A stretch of 64,000 nucleotides of DNA from Streptomyces sp. GSL17-111 (lineage in GTDB: Bacteria; Actinomycetota; Actinomycetes; Streptomycetales; Streptomycetaceae), in assembly GCF_037911585.1 (NCBI RefSeq), contig NZ_JBAJNS010000001.1, forward strand, positions 872,001-936,000, in the 5' to 3' direction. Below the pieces are notes generated by a model that worked only from the letters and a program-made list of their open reading frames with translations, ran no database searches and was not told where the DNA came from. The translations under genes were made by a program, and so were the position numbers. Shown one piece after another: positions 54,668-63,498 of this stretch. Within the stretch, counting starts at the first letter, position 1; each line of letters opens with the position of its first letter.

Positions 54668-55900
54668 GTGCAGGCGGACCGCACGCCGAGGATCGTCGGC
54701 GTCGCCTGGGGACTGCTGGTCCTCAACACCCTCGGCTCCGCCGGGGCGGAGACCATCGTTCCGCTACCGCGCTCCCTCATCCAGATGGTCACCATGGGCT
54801 CGCTGGCCGCCGCGTTCGTGCTGGCGCTGGCCGTCAACCGCCGGGTGCGGATCCGGCCCAGCGCCTACCTGTTCCTGCTGACGCTGCTGCTGGTGCCGAG
54901 CGTGATCGCCAGCGCGAACCTGGAGTCCGGCTTCGGGGCGCTGTTCCGCTGTGGGAGGCTGGCGCTGTTCGTCAGCACGCTGTGGCTGCTCAGCTGCTGG
55001 TGGGACGGCGGCCCCACCTTCGTCCGATACCACATCCGGGCGTACGTCGCGGTCCTGGCCTCGGTGGCCGCCGGCGCGATCGCCTCACCGGGCGCCGCCC
55101 TGCCCGAGCTCTACGGCGGGCGGCTGGTCGGCGCGCTGTGGCCGCTCACCCCGCCGCAGATCGGGCAGTACGCGGCCGTGATCACCGGGCTCACCGCGCT
55201 GCTCGCCCTCGGCCGCCGGACCGACCGGCGCAGCGCGGCCCTCGTCATCGTGCCGGCCCTCGTCCTGCTCGCGCTGACCCACACCCGGACGGCCACGCTC
55301 GGCATGTTCGTCGGGCTGGCGCTGGCGATCGGCTCCCTCGTGCTGACCAGCGCCGCCGCCCGACGGTTCTTCAGCTGGACGGTGCTGTGCGCCACCGTGG
55401 CCGCGGTGGGCTTCGGCCCCCTGCTGCAGGCCTGGTTCCTGCGCGGGCAGAGCGAGGAGAACTTCACCAGCCTCACGGGCCGGGCCAAGGTCTGGGACGC
55501 CCTCCTGGCCGCGCCCCGGACGACCTCGGAGTACCTGTTCGGCGCGGGCCTGGGCGACAAGTCCTTCGGCGGACTGCCGATCGACAACAGCTGGCTCGCC
55601 GTCTACCACGAGCAGGGGGTGACGGGCGTGACGCTGGTGGCGGCGTTCGTCGTCGTGCTGGGCGGTGTCGCGCTGCTGCGGCCCCCGTCGCTGTCGCGGG
55701 CCTGCGCGCTCTTCCTCATCAGCTACTGCGCCATCGCGTCGTACACCGAGGCCGGGCTGGGCGACGCCTCGCCGTACCTGCTGCACCTGGCCGTGGCCGC
55801 CTCACTCCTGGTCGTGCCCACCACGGCCACGCACCCCCCGGCGCCCGACGTCCCCGGACGGCGCGTCCCGCGCTGGGCCCGCAGATCGGAGGTGGTCTGA
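54668..55900 (+). CDS. O-antigen ligase/polymerase-like protein (Wzy)
   Basis: The 410-residue membrane protein has about ten hydrophobic helices and the Wzy_C/O-antigen ligase features LALTHTRTATLGMFVGLAL before a long outer loop, then SLTGRAKVWDALL and IDNSWLAVYHEQGVTG, where conserved Arg and His residues act in glycan transfer. It should polymerise flipped repeat units outside the membrane. GTGs at 54659 and 54668 are possible starts; both overlap or touch the beta-helix gene. It works with the flippase at 62188 and the Wzz-like proteins. Confidence 0.8.
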   Translation: MQADRTPRIVGVAWGLLVLNTLGSAGAETIVPLPRSLIQMVTMGSLAAAFVLALAVNRRVRIRPSAYLFLLTLLLVPSVIASANLESGFGALFRCGRLALFVSTLWLLSCWWDGGPTFVRYHIRAYVAVLASVAAGAIASPGAALPELYGGRLVGALWPLTPPQIGQYAAVITGLTALLALGRRTDRRSAALVIVPALVLLALTHTRTATLGMFVGLALAIGSLVLTSAAARRFFSWTVLCATVAAVGFGPLLQAWFLRGQSEENFTSLTGRAKVWDALLAAPRTTSEYLFGAGLGDKSFGGLPIDNSWLAVYHEQGVTGVTLVAAFVVVLGGVALLRPPSLSRACALFLISYCAIASYTEAGLGDASPYLLHLAVAASLLVVPTTATHPPAPDVPGRRVPRWARRSEVV

Positions 55901-55902
55901 CC

Positions 55903-57177
55903 ATGCACGTCCTCGTGGTGCACAATCGCTACGCCTCGGCGCAGCCCAGCGGCGAGAACAAGGTCGTCGACCAGGAGGTGGCCCTGCTGCGCGGGGCCGG
56001 CCACCGGGTCGATGTGTTCGAGCGGCGCAGCGACGACATCGCCGCCCGGTCCCTGGCGGGCAAGGCGGCGCTGCCGCTGCTGGTGCCGTGGAACCCGGCG
56101 GTCCGATCGGAGCTCGCCGCCCGGCTGCGGGCGGAGCGGCCGGACGTCGTGCACGTCCACAACGTCTTCCCGCTCCTGTCGCCGTCGGTGCTGGCCGCCT
56201 GCGCCGACGCCGGCGTGCCCGCCGTCGCCACCCTGCACAACTACAACCAGTTCTGCGCGCCCGGCACGCTGCAGCGGGACGGCCGCCCGTGCACCGAGTG
56301 CGTCGGCGCCGCACCGCTGCCCGCCGTCCGGCACGGCTGCTACCGGGGCTCCCGGCTGGCGACGGTGCCGCTCGCGGTGAGCCTGTCGGTCAACCGGCGC
56401 CGGTGGTGGTCCGGCGTGGCGCGGTTCTTCTGCATCTCGGCGGCGCAGCGCGACGTCCTGGTGGGCGCCGGGATGCCGCCCGAGCGGCTGGCGGTCAAGC
56501 ACAACTTCGTGCCCGATCCGGGCGCCCGCCGCACGGGCGGCGGGGAGCACCTGCTCTTCCTCGGCCGGCTCGCCGAGGCCAAGGGCCTGCGGGTGCTCAT
56601 GGCCGCCTGGGACGCGCTCGCCGCCGACGGCGGCGTGGGGGTGCCGCTCGTCATCGCCGGGGCGGGGCCGTTGGAGCGCGAGGTGGCCGCCTGGGCGGCG
56701 GACCGGGACGACGTGCGCTACGTCGGCCTGTACGACACGGCGGAGTGCCGGCGGGCCGTCGCGCGATCGGTCGCGGTGGTGGCCCCCTCCACGTGGCTGG
56801 AGACGTTCGGCCTGGTCGTCGTGGAGGCCATGGCGGCCGGGGTGCCGGCCGTCGCCGCCGCGCACGGCGCCTTCGTCGAACTCGTCGAGGACGGGGTGAC
56901 GGGGCTGCTGCACCGGCCGGGCGAGCCGGGCGCACTCGCGTCCTGCCTGCGCCGGATCACGGCCGAGGCGGCCCGCAACCGCGCGATGGGCCGGGCGGCA
57001 CGGCGCCGCTACGAGCGGGACTTCAGCCCGGCCGTCGGGCTGGAGCGCCTGGTGGACGGATACCGCACCGCCATCGCGGTGCGGTCCGGCGACGGGGACG
57101 TCCCGCCGCCGGTCGGGGACGACAGCACTGGCTCGCGGCGGGGCTCCTCGCCCGAGCGGGATGGGGACGTGAGATGA
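55903..57177 (+). CDS. Glycosyltransferase family 4
   Basis: The 424-residue GT-B enzyme starts MHVLVVHNRYASAQPSGENK. It has HVHNVFPLLSPSVLAAC, TLHNYNQFCAPGTLQRDG with a Cys-containing insert CTECVG, the donor-binding LLFLGRLAEAKGLRVL and the E-x7-E region in WLETFGLVVVEAMAAGVP. These inserts recur in capsule and exopolysaccharide transferases. It adds a sugar to the repeat unit; donor and linkage are unknown. The C-terminal 30 residues are a charged disordered tail overlapping the next gene start. The ATG at 55903 follows GGAGGTGG. Confidence 0.88.
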   Translation: MHVLVVHNRYASAQPSGENKVVDQEVALLRGAGHRVDVFERRSDDIAARSLAGKAALPLLVPWNPAVRSELAARLRAERPDVVHVHNVFPLLSPSVLAACADAGVPAVATLHNYNQFCAPGTLQRDGRPCTECVGAAPLPAVRHGCYRGSRLATVPLAVSLSVNRRRWWSGVARFFCISAAQRDVLVGAGMPPERLAVKHNFVPDPGARRTGGGEHLLFLGRLAEAKGLRVLMAAWDALAADGGVGVPLVIAGAGPLEREVAAWAADRDDVRYVGLYDTAECRRAVARSVAVVAPSTWLETFGLVVVEAMAAGVPAVAAAHGAFVELVEDGVTGLLHRPGEPGALASCLRRITAEAARNRAMGRAARRRYERDFSPAVGLERLVDGYRTAIAVRSGDGDVPPPVGDDSTGSRRGSSPERDGDVR

Positions 57178-58418
57178 CACGATGCCGACTCTGCGGCTCG
57201 GCGGCGCTGGAGAGCGTCGTCGACCTGGGGGCGACCCCGCCGTGTGAGAGCTTTCTCGCGGCGGACCAACTGGACCGGCCGGAGCCGACGTACCCGCTGC
57301 ACCTGCGGGTCTGCACCGACTGCTGGCTGGCGCAGATCCCTCCGCTGATCACGCCGGAGGAGACCTTCACGCAGTACGCGTACTTCTCCTCCTACTCGAC
57401 CTTCTGGGTGGAGCACGCGCGCACGTTCGTCGACGAAGCCGTCGGGCTCCTCGGTCTCGGCCCCGAGGAACGTGAGGCCTTCGTCGTCGAGGTGGCGAGC
57501 AACGACGGGTATCTGCTGCGGCACGTGCAGGACCGGGGAATCCGCTGCCTGGGCATCGAGCCGTCGGTGAACGTCGGCGCCGCCGCCCGGGAGGCGGGCG
57601 TGCCCACGGTCACGGAGTTCCTGGACCCCGACACCGGGGCCCGGGTCCGCGCCGAGCACGGCCCGGCGGACCTCGTCGTGGCCAACAACGTGTACGCGCA
57701 CATCCCCGACGTCGTCGGGTTCACCCGGGGCCTGCGGGCCCTGGTCGCCGACGACGGCTGGGTCTCCGTCGAGGTGCAGCACCTGCTGACGCTGATCGAG
57801 GAGAACCAGTACGACACGATCTACCACGAGCACTTCCAGTACTACACCGTCGCCTCGGCGGCCCGGGCACTGGCCAGCGGCGGCCTCACGCTCGTGGACG
57901 TCGAGCTGCTGCCCACGCACGGCGGCTCGATCCGGCTGTGGGCCCGGCCCGCCGAGGTGGCCGGAGAGCCGAGCCGCCGGGTGGCCGACGTCCTGGACCG
58001 GGAGAAGGCCGCCGGGCTGCGGGAGCTGTCCGGGTACACCCAGTTCTCCGCCCGGGTCGCGAAGGTGCGCCGGGACCTGCTGCGGTTCCTCGTCGAGGCG
58101 GCCGAACGTGGCGAGACGGTCGTCGGCTACGGCGCCCCGGGCAAGGGCAACACCCTGCTCAACCACTGCGGTGTGCGACCCGACCTGCTGCCGTACACGG
58201 TCGACCGCAACCCCTACAAGCACGGCAGGTTCACCCCGGGCACCCGCATCCCCGTCCTGCCGCCCGAGCGGATCGCCGAGGACCGGCCGGACTACGTCCT
58301 CGTCCTCCCGTGGAACCTGCGCGCCGAGCTGACCGAGCAGCTGTCCTTCGTGCACGCCTGGGGCGGTCGGCTGGTCTTTCCCATTCCGGAACTGAGCATT
58401 GTCGAGGTCAAGCCATGA
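57174..58418 (+). CDS. Sugar C-methyltransferase-like SAM enzyme
   Basis: The 414-residue enzyme has the three-part layout of NDP-sugar C-methyltransferases such as TylC3: an N-terminal zinc-binding domain with CRLCGSA, CESF and VCTDCWLAQ, a central SAM domain (VVEVASNDGYLLRHV, NNVYAHIPDV) and a C-terminal domain (GYGAPGKGNTLLNHCG, YTVDRNPYKHGRFTPGT). The active-site strings EHFQYYTVASAARAL and PTHGGSIRLWA are present. It would methylate a keto-deoxysugar nucleotide or work with the next gene product. The ATG at 57174 overlaps the GT4 gene. Confidence 0.87.
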   Translation: MTRCRLCGSAALESVVDLGATPPCESFLAADQLDRPEPTYPLHLRVCTDCWLAQIPPLITPEETFTQYAYFSSYSTFWVEHARTFVDEAVGLLGLGPEEREAFVVEVASNDGYLLRHVQDRGIRCLGIEPSVNVGAAAREAGVPTVTEFLDPDTGARVRAEHGPADLVVANNVYAHIPDVVGFTRGLRALVADDGWVSVEVQHLLTLIEENQYDTIYHEHFQYYTVASAARALASGGLTLVDVELLPTHGGSIRLWARPAEVAGEPSRRVADVLDREKAAGLRELSGYTQFSARVAKVRRDLLRFLVEAAERGETVVGYGAPGKGNTLLNHCGVRPDLLPYTVDRNPYKHGRFTPGTRIPVLPPERIAEDRPDYVLVLPWNLRAELTEQLSFVHAWGGRLVFPIPELSIVEVKP

Positions 58419-59236
58419 AGGTCGTACTGTTCTGCGGCGGCTACGGGATGCGGATGCGCAACGGAGCCGCCGACGACGTCCCCAAACCGATGGCGATGGT
58501 CGGCCCACGGCCGCTGATCTGGCACGTCATGCGCTACTACGCGCACTTCGGCCACACGGAGTTCATCCTCTGCCTGGGCTACGGGGCCCACCACATCAAG
58601 GACTTCTTCCTCCACTACGAGGAGACGACGTCCAACGACTTCGTCCTGCGCGACGGACGGCCCGAGCTGCTGTCCGCCGACATCTCCTCCTGGACGATCA
58701 CCTTCGTGCAGACCGGCATCGAGTCGCCGATCGGGGAGCGGCTGCGCCGCGTGCGGCACCACCTGGGCGGGGACGAGATGTTCCTCGCCAACTACGCGGA
58801 CGTGCTCACCGACGCCCCGCTGCCGGAGATGATCGACCGGTTCGCCCGGCGCGACGCCGGCGCCTCGATGATGGTCGTGCCGCCGCAGTCCTCCTTCCAC
58901 TGCGTGGACCTGGGCGACGACGGCCTGGTGGGGGGCATCACCCCGGTGAGCGAACTGCCGCTGTGGGAGAACGGCGGCTACTTCGTGCTGCGCCAGGAGG
59001 TCTTCGACCACATCCCCGAGAACGGTGACCTGGTGGCCGACGGCTGCGCCCAGCTGGCCAAGCGCGGACGGCTGGTGGCGTACCAGCACCGGGGCTTCTG
59101 GAAGCCGACGGACACGGTGAAGGAGCGGGCCGCGCTCGACGACGCCTACGCCCGGGGCCACCGCCCGTGGGCCCTGTGGGAACGGGACCGCGCGGTCGCG
59201 TCCGGCGGCGGGCCCGGCCCGGGAGCGCGGCGGTGA
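58415..59236 (+). CDS. Sugar-1-phosphate nucleotidyltransferase (glucose-1-phosphate cytidylyltransferase-like)
   Basis: The 273-residue enzyme resembles RfbF-type cytidylyltransferases. FCGGYGMRM is the nucleotide-binding loop, DVPKPMAMVGPRPLIWHVMRYY the sugar-phosphate site, and TFVQTGIESPIGERLRRV, NYADVLTD and GYFVLRQEVFDHI follow in family order. It makes an NDP-sugar, most likely CDP-glucose, for the modification branch. No CDP-glucose 4,6-dehydratase is seen before the window ends. The ATG at 58415 overlaps the upstream stop (ATGA). Confidence 0.85.
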   Translation: MKVVLFCGGYGMRMRNGAADDVPKPMAMVGPRPLIWHVMRYYAHFGHTEFILCLGYGAHHIKDFFLHYEETTSNDFVLRDGRPELLSADISSWTITFVQTGIESPIGERLRRVRHHLGGDEMFLANYADVLTDAPLPEMIDRFARRDAGASMMVVPPQSSFHCVDLGDDGLVGGITPVSELPLWENGGYFVLRQEVFDHIPENGDLVADGCAQLAKRGRLVAYQHRGFWKPTDTVKERAALDDAYARGHRPWALWERDRAVASGGGPGPGARR

Positions 59237-59880
59237 TCCGGCTCGGGGCCGGGCGTGTGGAGCGCGTCGTCGCGGTCGGCGCGCACTGTGACGACATCGC
59301 CATCGGCGCGGGCGGCACCCTGCTGACGCTGTGCCGCGCACGGCCGGGTCTGCGCGTCGACGCCCTGGTGCTCTCCGGCGGGGGCGGCGAGCGCGAGCGG
59401 GAGGAGCGGGCCGCGCTCGAAGCCTTCTGCCCGGACGCCGACCTGCGGCTGACCGTGCTCAAACTGCCGGACGGCCGGCTGCCCGCGTACTGGGACGAGG
59501 CCAAGGCCGCCGTCGAGGAACTGGGCGCGCGGACGCGGCCGGACCTCGTGCTGGCCCCGCGCACCGAGGACGCGCACCAGGACCACCGGGGCCTGGCCCG
59601 GCTGATGCCCACCGTGTTCCGCGACCACCTCGTCCTGGGCTACGAGATCGTCAAGTGGGACGGCGATCTGGGGCGTCCGGTGGCCTACCAGCCGCTGGCA
59701 CCGGAGGTCGCCGACCGGAAGGTGCGCCTCCTCCAGGAGCACTACCCCTCCCAGGGGCACCGGCCCTGGTTCGACCGGGAGGCCTTCCTCGGGCTGGCCC
59801 GGATCCGCGGCATCGAATGCCACGCGCGCTACGCCGAGGCGTTCGCCGTCACCAAACTCACTCTCGATCTGGGGGAATGA
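59233..59880 (+). CDS. PIG-L family N-deacetylase
   Basis: The 215-residue enzyme has the zinc motif AHCDDIAIGAGGTL (A-H-x-D-D) near residue 18 and DAHQDHRGLARL with the third ligand (HxDH). PIG-L/LmbE enzymes remove acetyl groups from N-acetylated sugars or related compounds. It belongs to the cassette of methyltransferase, nucleotidyltransferase, deacetylase, epimerase and DUF4910 protein, and may free an amino group on a sugar of the repeat unit. The GTG at 59233 overlaps the preceding stop, and its own stop overlaps the epimerase ATG. Confidence 0.87.
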   Translation: MIRLGAGRVERVVAVGAHCDDIAIGAGGTLLTLCRARPGLRVDALVLSGGGGEREREERAALEAFCPDADLRLTVLKLPDGRLPAYWDEAKAAVEELGARTRPDLVLAPRTEDAHQDHRGLARLMPTVFRDHLVLGYEIVKWDGDLGRPVAYQPLAPEVADRKVRLLQEHYPSQGHRPWFDREAFLGLARIRGIECHARYAEAFAVTKLTLDLGE

Positions 59881-60908
59881 CCGTGCGTGTACTGCTGACC
59901 GGGCACCAGGGCTACCTGGGCACCGTGATGGCGCCCGTCCTCGCGGACGCCGGGCACGAGGTCGTCGGGCTGGACGCCGGCCTGTTCGCCGACTGCGTGC
60001 TGGGCCCGCCGCCCGCCGACCCGCCGGGTTCCCGGGTGGACCTGCGCGACGTCACGGCCGAGCACCTCGCCGGGGTGGACGCGGTGATCCACCTGGCCGC
60101 CCTGTCCAACGACCCGCTGGGCGCGCTGGCGCCCGAGCTGACCTACGCCATCAACCACCACGCGTCCGTCCGGCTGGCCCGGCTGGCCCGCGAGGCCGGG
60201 GTGCGGCGCTTCCTGTACGCCTCGACCTGCTCCGTCTACGGCGCCACCGGCGGGGACGACCTGGTGACCGAGGACGCCCCGCTGCGCCCCGTGACGCCGT
60301 ACGCGGAGTCCAAGGTGCGGGTGGAGGACGACCTCCACGCGCTCGCCGACGGCGACTTCAGCCCGGTGTACCTGCGCAACGCCACCGCCTTCGGCCACTC
60401 CCCCCGGCTGCGCGCCGACATCGTCCTGAACAACCTGGTGGGCCACGCCCTGCTCTCCGGCGAGGTGCGGGTGCTCTCCGACGGCACCCCCTGGCGTCCG
60501 CTGGTGCACGCGGCGGACATCGCGCGGGCCTTCGCCGCCGCGCTGGTCGCGCCGCGCGAGGCGGTGCACGACCGGGCGTTCAACATCGGCAGCGAGACGA
60601 ACAACGTGACGGTCGCCGAGATCGCCGAACAGGTCGCCGAGGCGGTGCCCGGCTCGCGGGTGGTGATCACCGGGGAGACGGGCGCCGATCCGCGCTCCTA
60701 CCGGGTGGACTTCTCCCGGTTCCGCGCCGCGCTGCCCGGCTTCGACTGCGCCTGGACGGTGAAGCGCGGCGCACTCGAACTCGCCGACGCCTACCGGGAG
60801 CACGGGCTGACCCGGGAGGGCTTCGAGCGGCGCTTCACCCGGCTCGCCGTGCTGCGCGCGGCGTCCGAGGCCGGCTCCGTCGACGACACGCTGCGGTGGC
60901 GCCGGTGA
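59877..60908 (+). CDS. NAD-dependent epimerase/dehydratase (SDR family)
   Basis: The 343-residue extended SDR enzyme shows the NAD motif LLTGHQGYLG at residues 6-15, VIHLAALSNDPLG, the catalytic Ser/Tyr/Lys set in ASTCSVYGA and YAESKVRVE, and FNIGSETNNVTVAEIA. The substrate is an NDP-sugar, by context the CDP- or GDP-sugar of the cassette. It could be an epimerase, dehydratase or reductase; the sequence does not decide. The ATG at 59877 overlaps the PIG-L stop, and the DUF4910 gene overlaps its end. Confidence 0.87.
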   Translation: MTVRVLLTGHQGYLGTVMAPVLADAGHEVVGLDAGLFADCVLGPPPADPPGSRVDLRDVTAEHLAGVDAVIHLAALSNDPLGALAPELTYAINHHASVRLARLAREAGVRRFLYASTCSVYGATGGDDLVTEDAPLRPVTPYAESKVRVEDDLHALADGDFSPVYLRNATAFGHSPRLRADIVLNNLVGHALLSGEVRVLSDGTPWRPLVHAADIARAFAAALVAPREAVHDRAFNIGSETNNVTVAEIAEQVAEAVPGSRVVITGETGADPRSYRVDFSRFRAALPGFDCAWTVKRGALELADAYREHGLTREGFERRFTRLAVLRAASEAGSVDDTLRWRR

Positions 60909-62182
60909 GCCCGGGCGAGGAGATGTACGCGCTGGTGGAGCGGTTGTACCCGCTGTGCCGGAGCATCACCGGCGACGGGGTGCGCGCCACCCTGGACATC
61001 GTCGGCGCGTACCTGCCGCTGGAGGTGCAGGAGGTGCCCACCGGCACGCGGGTGCTCGACTGGACGGTGCCGCAGGAGTGGAACATCCGGGACGCGTACA
61101 TCGCGGACGCGGGCGGGCGGCGCGTCGTCGACTTCGCCGCGTCCAGCCTGCACGTCCTCGGCTACAGCGTGCCCGTCTCGGCGACGATGCCGCTGTCCGA
61201 GCTGCGCCCTCACCTGCACACCCTGCCGGAGCACCCGTCCTGGGTGCCCTACCGCACCAGCTACTACCGCCCCGACTGGGGCTTCTGCCTGGCCCAGGAG
61301 ACGCTGGACGCGCTGCCGGAGGGCCCCTACGAGGTGCGGATCGACTCCACCCTCGCCGACGGCCACCTCACCTACGCCGAGCACGTCGTGCCCGGGCAGG
61401 TCGCCGACGAGGTGATCGTCTCCGCCCACGTCTGCCACCCGTCGCTGGCCAACGACAACCTGGCCGGCATCGCGGTGGCGACGTTCCTCGCCCGGGAACT
61501 GGCGCGTCAAACGCCCTACTACACCTACCGGTTCCTGTTCGCGCCCGGCACCATCGGGGCGATCACCTGGCTGGCCCGCAACGCGGAGCGGGTGCACCGG
61601 GGAGACGTCCGGCACGGGCTGGTGCTGGCCTGTGCGGGCGACCGGGGGCGGCTGACGTACAAGCGGAGCCGGCGCGGCGACGCCGGGATCGACCGGGTCA
61701 TGCGGCACGTGCTGGGCGCCTCCGAGCGTCCGCACCACATCGCCGAGTTCACTCCCTACGGCTACGACGAGCGGCAGTTCTGCTCGCCCGGCTTCGACCT
61801 CGGCGTCGGCTCGCTCAGCCGGACCCCGTACGCGGGGTACCCCGAGTACCACACCTCGGCGGACGACCTGGACTTCGTCACCCCCGAGGCGATGGCGGAC
61901 ACGCTCGCGGTCTGCCGAGAGGCGTTCTCCGTGCTGGACCGCGACCGGCGCTACGTCAACCTCAGCCCCTACGGCGAACCGCAGCTGGGCCGCCGGGGGT
62001 TGTACGACGCCCTGGGCGGCCGCAGCGACGCCAAGCAGGCGCAGCTGGCCCTGCTGTGGGTGCTCAACCTCTCGGACGGCGAGCACGGGCTGCTGGACAT
62101 CGCCGAACGCTCCGGGCTGCCGTTCGACACCGTCGCCGCCGCGGCCGACGCCCTGTGCGGCGCCGGACTGATCAAGGAGTGA
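60905..62182 (+). CDS. DUF4910 aminopeptidase-like protein
   Basis: The 425-residue protein has an M28-like zinc peptidase fold (about 10-355) and a C-terminal winged-helix segment (LLWVLNLSDGEHGLLDIAER). Candidate metal ligands are in VIVSAHVCHPSLANDNLAG and EYHTSADDLDF. Where M28 peptidases carry the catalytic base this protein reads FAPGTIGAITWLA, without an acidic residue, so peptidase activity is uncertain. DUF4910 genes are often placed in sugar and polysaccharide clusters next to PIG-L and nucleotidyltransferase genes, as here; the true substrate may not be a peptide. The GTG at 60905 overlaps the epimerase stop. Confidence 0.8.
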   Translation: MSPGEEMYALVERLYPLCRSITGDGVRATLDIVGAYLPLEVQEVPTGTRVLDWTVPQEWNIRDAYIADAGGRRVVDFAASSLHVLGYSVPVSATMPLSELRPHLHTLPEHPSWVPYRTSYYRPDWGFCLAQETLDALPEGPYEVRIDSTLADGHLTYAEHVVPGQVADEVIVSAHVCHPSLANDNLAGIAVATFLARELARQTPYYTYRFLFAPGTIGAITWLARNAERVHRGDVRHGLVLACAGDRGRLTYKRSRRGDAGIDRVMRHVLGASERPHHIAEFTPYGYDERQFCSPGFDLGVGSLSRTPYAGYPEYHTSADDLDFVTPEAMADTLAVCREAFSVLDRDRRYVNLSPYGEPQLGRRGLYDALGGRSDAKQAQLALLWVLNLSDGEHGLLDIAERSGLPFDTVAAAADALCGAGLIKE

Positions 62183-62187
62183 CGCCG

Positions 62188-63498
62188 ATGACCACCGGGA
62201 AGGGGACGGAGCCGGCGACGGCGGGCCCGGCCGGACGCGCCCGGCGGACCGCCCGACGGGCCCTCGTCGGGCGGCTGTCCTGGGGCCTGGCCGACCAGGC
62301 GGCCTCCAGCATGACCAACTTCGCGGTGGGGATCTTCGTGGCCCGCTCGCTCGGGCTGGCCGCCTTCGGCGTGTTCAGCCTGGCCTGGGTGACGTACGGG
62401 GTCGTCCTCAGCGTCTCGCGCGGCCTGGCCACCGACCCGCTCGTGGTGCGCTTCAGCGGCGTGCCCACGGCGTCCTGGCGCGGGGCGGTGGCCCGGTCCT
62501 CGGGGACCGCGCTCGGCGTGGGGGCGGTCATCGGCGCGCTGTGCCTGGTGGCCGGGCTGGGCCTGGGCGGCACCCTGGGGTCGGCGTTCGCCTGCCTCGG
62601 CGTCATGCTGCCGGGGCTGTTGCTCCAGGACGCCTGGCGGTACGCGTTCTTCGCGGCCGGCACCGGGCGGAAGGCGTTCGTCAACGACGTCGTGTGGGGC
62701 GTCGTGCTGATCCCGGCCATGGTCGTCGCCGCCCGCGTGGGGACCGTCGCCGCCTTCGTCCTCGCCTGGGGTGCCTCGGCCGCGGTAGCCGCCGTCTACG
62801 GCTGCTTCCAGACCGGGCTCCGGCCCGCCCTGACCACCGTGCGCGCCTGGGTCACCGAACACCGCGACCTCGGCTACCGGTACCTCGTCGAGAACACCAG
62901 CGTCAGCGGCGCGAGTCAGCTGCGGGCCTACGGCCTCGGGGCGATCGTCGGGGTGGACGCGGTGGGGGTGATCCGGGGCGCCGAGCTGCTCCTCGGCCCC
63001 TTCCTGGCCGTGCTGATGGGGCTCTCCCTGGTCACCGTCGCGGAGGCGGCCCGGGTGCTGCGGCGGGCCCCGCACCGGCTGGGCCCCTTCTGCCTGGCGC
63101 TGGGCGGCGCCCAGGCCGCCGCCGCACTGCTGTGGGGCGCGGCGCTGCTGCTGGTGCCGGACCGGTTCGGCGAGCTCGTGCTCGGCGGCGTCTGGCACGC
63201 CGCGTCGGAGCTCATCGTCCCGGCCACGCTCGGCGTCGCGGGCGCCGGGCTCGGAACCGGCGCGGCGGCCGGGCTGCGCGCGCTCGGCGCGGCCCGGCGC
63301 AGCCTGCGCTGCCAACTGTTCGCCTCCGCCTGCTACGTCGGCGGCGGCCTCGGCGGAGCGGCCGTGGCCGGCACGGTCGGCTCCGCCTGGGGCGTCGCCG
63401 CCGCGACCGTCTGCGGCTCGGCCGTGTGGTGGCTGCACCTGCGGTCCGCCCTGCGCGAGCACCACCCGAACCACCTTCGCGAAGTGAGGACACCATGA
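62188..63498 (+). CDS. Polysaccharide flippase-like membrane protein (Wzx/MATE-type)
   Basis: The 436-residue protein has about 12 hydrophobic helices and the Wzx/PST start WGLADQAASSMTNFAVGIFV, ARSLGLAAFGVFSLAW. It is expected to flip undecaprenyl-linked repeat units across the membrane before polymerisation by the Wzy-like protein at 54668. A basic N-terminus (about 1-30) faces the cytosol. The ATG at 62188 follows AAGGAG and lies 5 bases after the DUF4910 stop. Confidence 0.82.
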   Translation: MTTGKGTEPATAGPAGRARRTARRALVGRLSWGLADQAASSMTNFAVGIFVARSLGLAAFGVFSLAWVTYGVVLSVSRGLATDPLVVRFSGVPTASWRGAVARSSGTALGVGAVIGALCLVAGLGLGGTLGSAFACLGVMLPGLLLQDAWRYAFFAAGTGRKAFVNDVVWGVVLIPAMVVAARVGTVAAFVLAWGASAAVAAVYGCFQTGLRPALTTVRAWVTEHRDLGYRYLVENTSVSGASQLRAYGLGAIVGVDAVGVIRGAELLLGPFLAVLMGLSLVTVAEAARVLRRAPHRLGPFCLALGGAQAAAALLWGAALLLVPDRFGELVLGGVWHAASELIVPATLGVAGAGLGTGAAAGLRALGAARRSLRCQLFASACYVGGGLGGAAVAGTVGSAWGVAAATVCGSAVWWLHLRSALREHHPNHLREVRTP

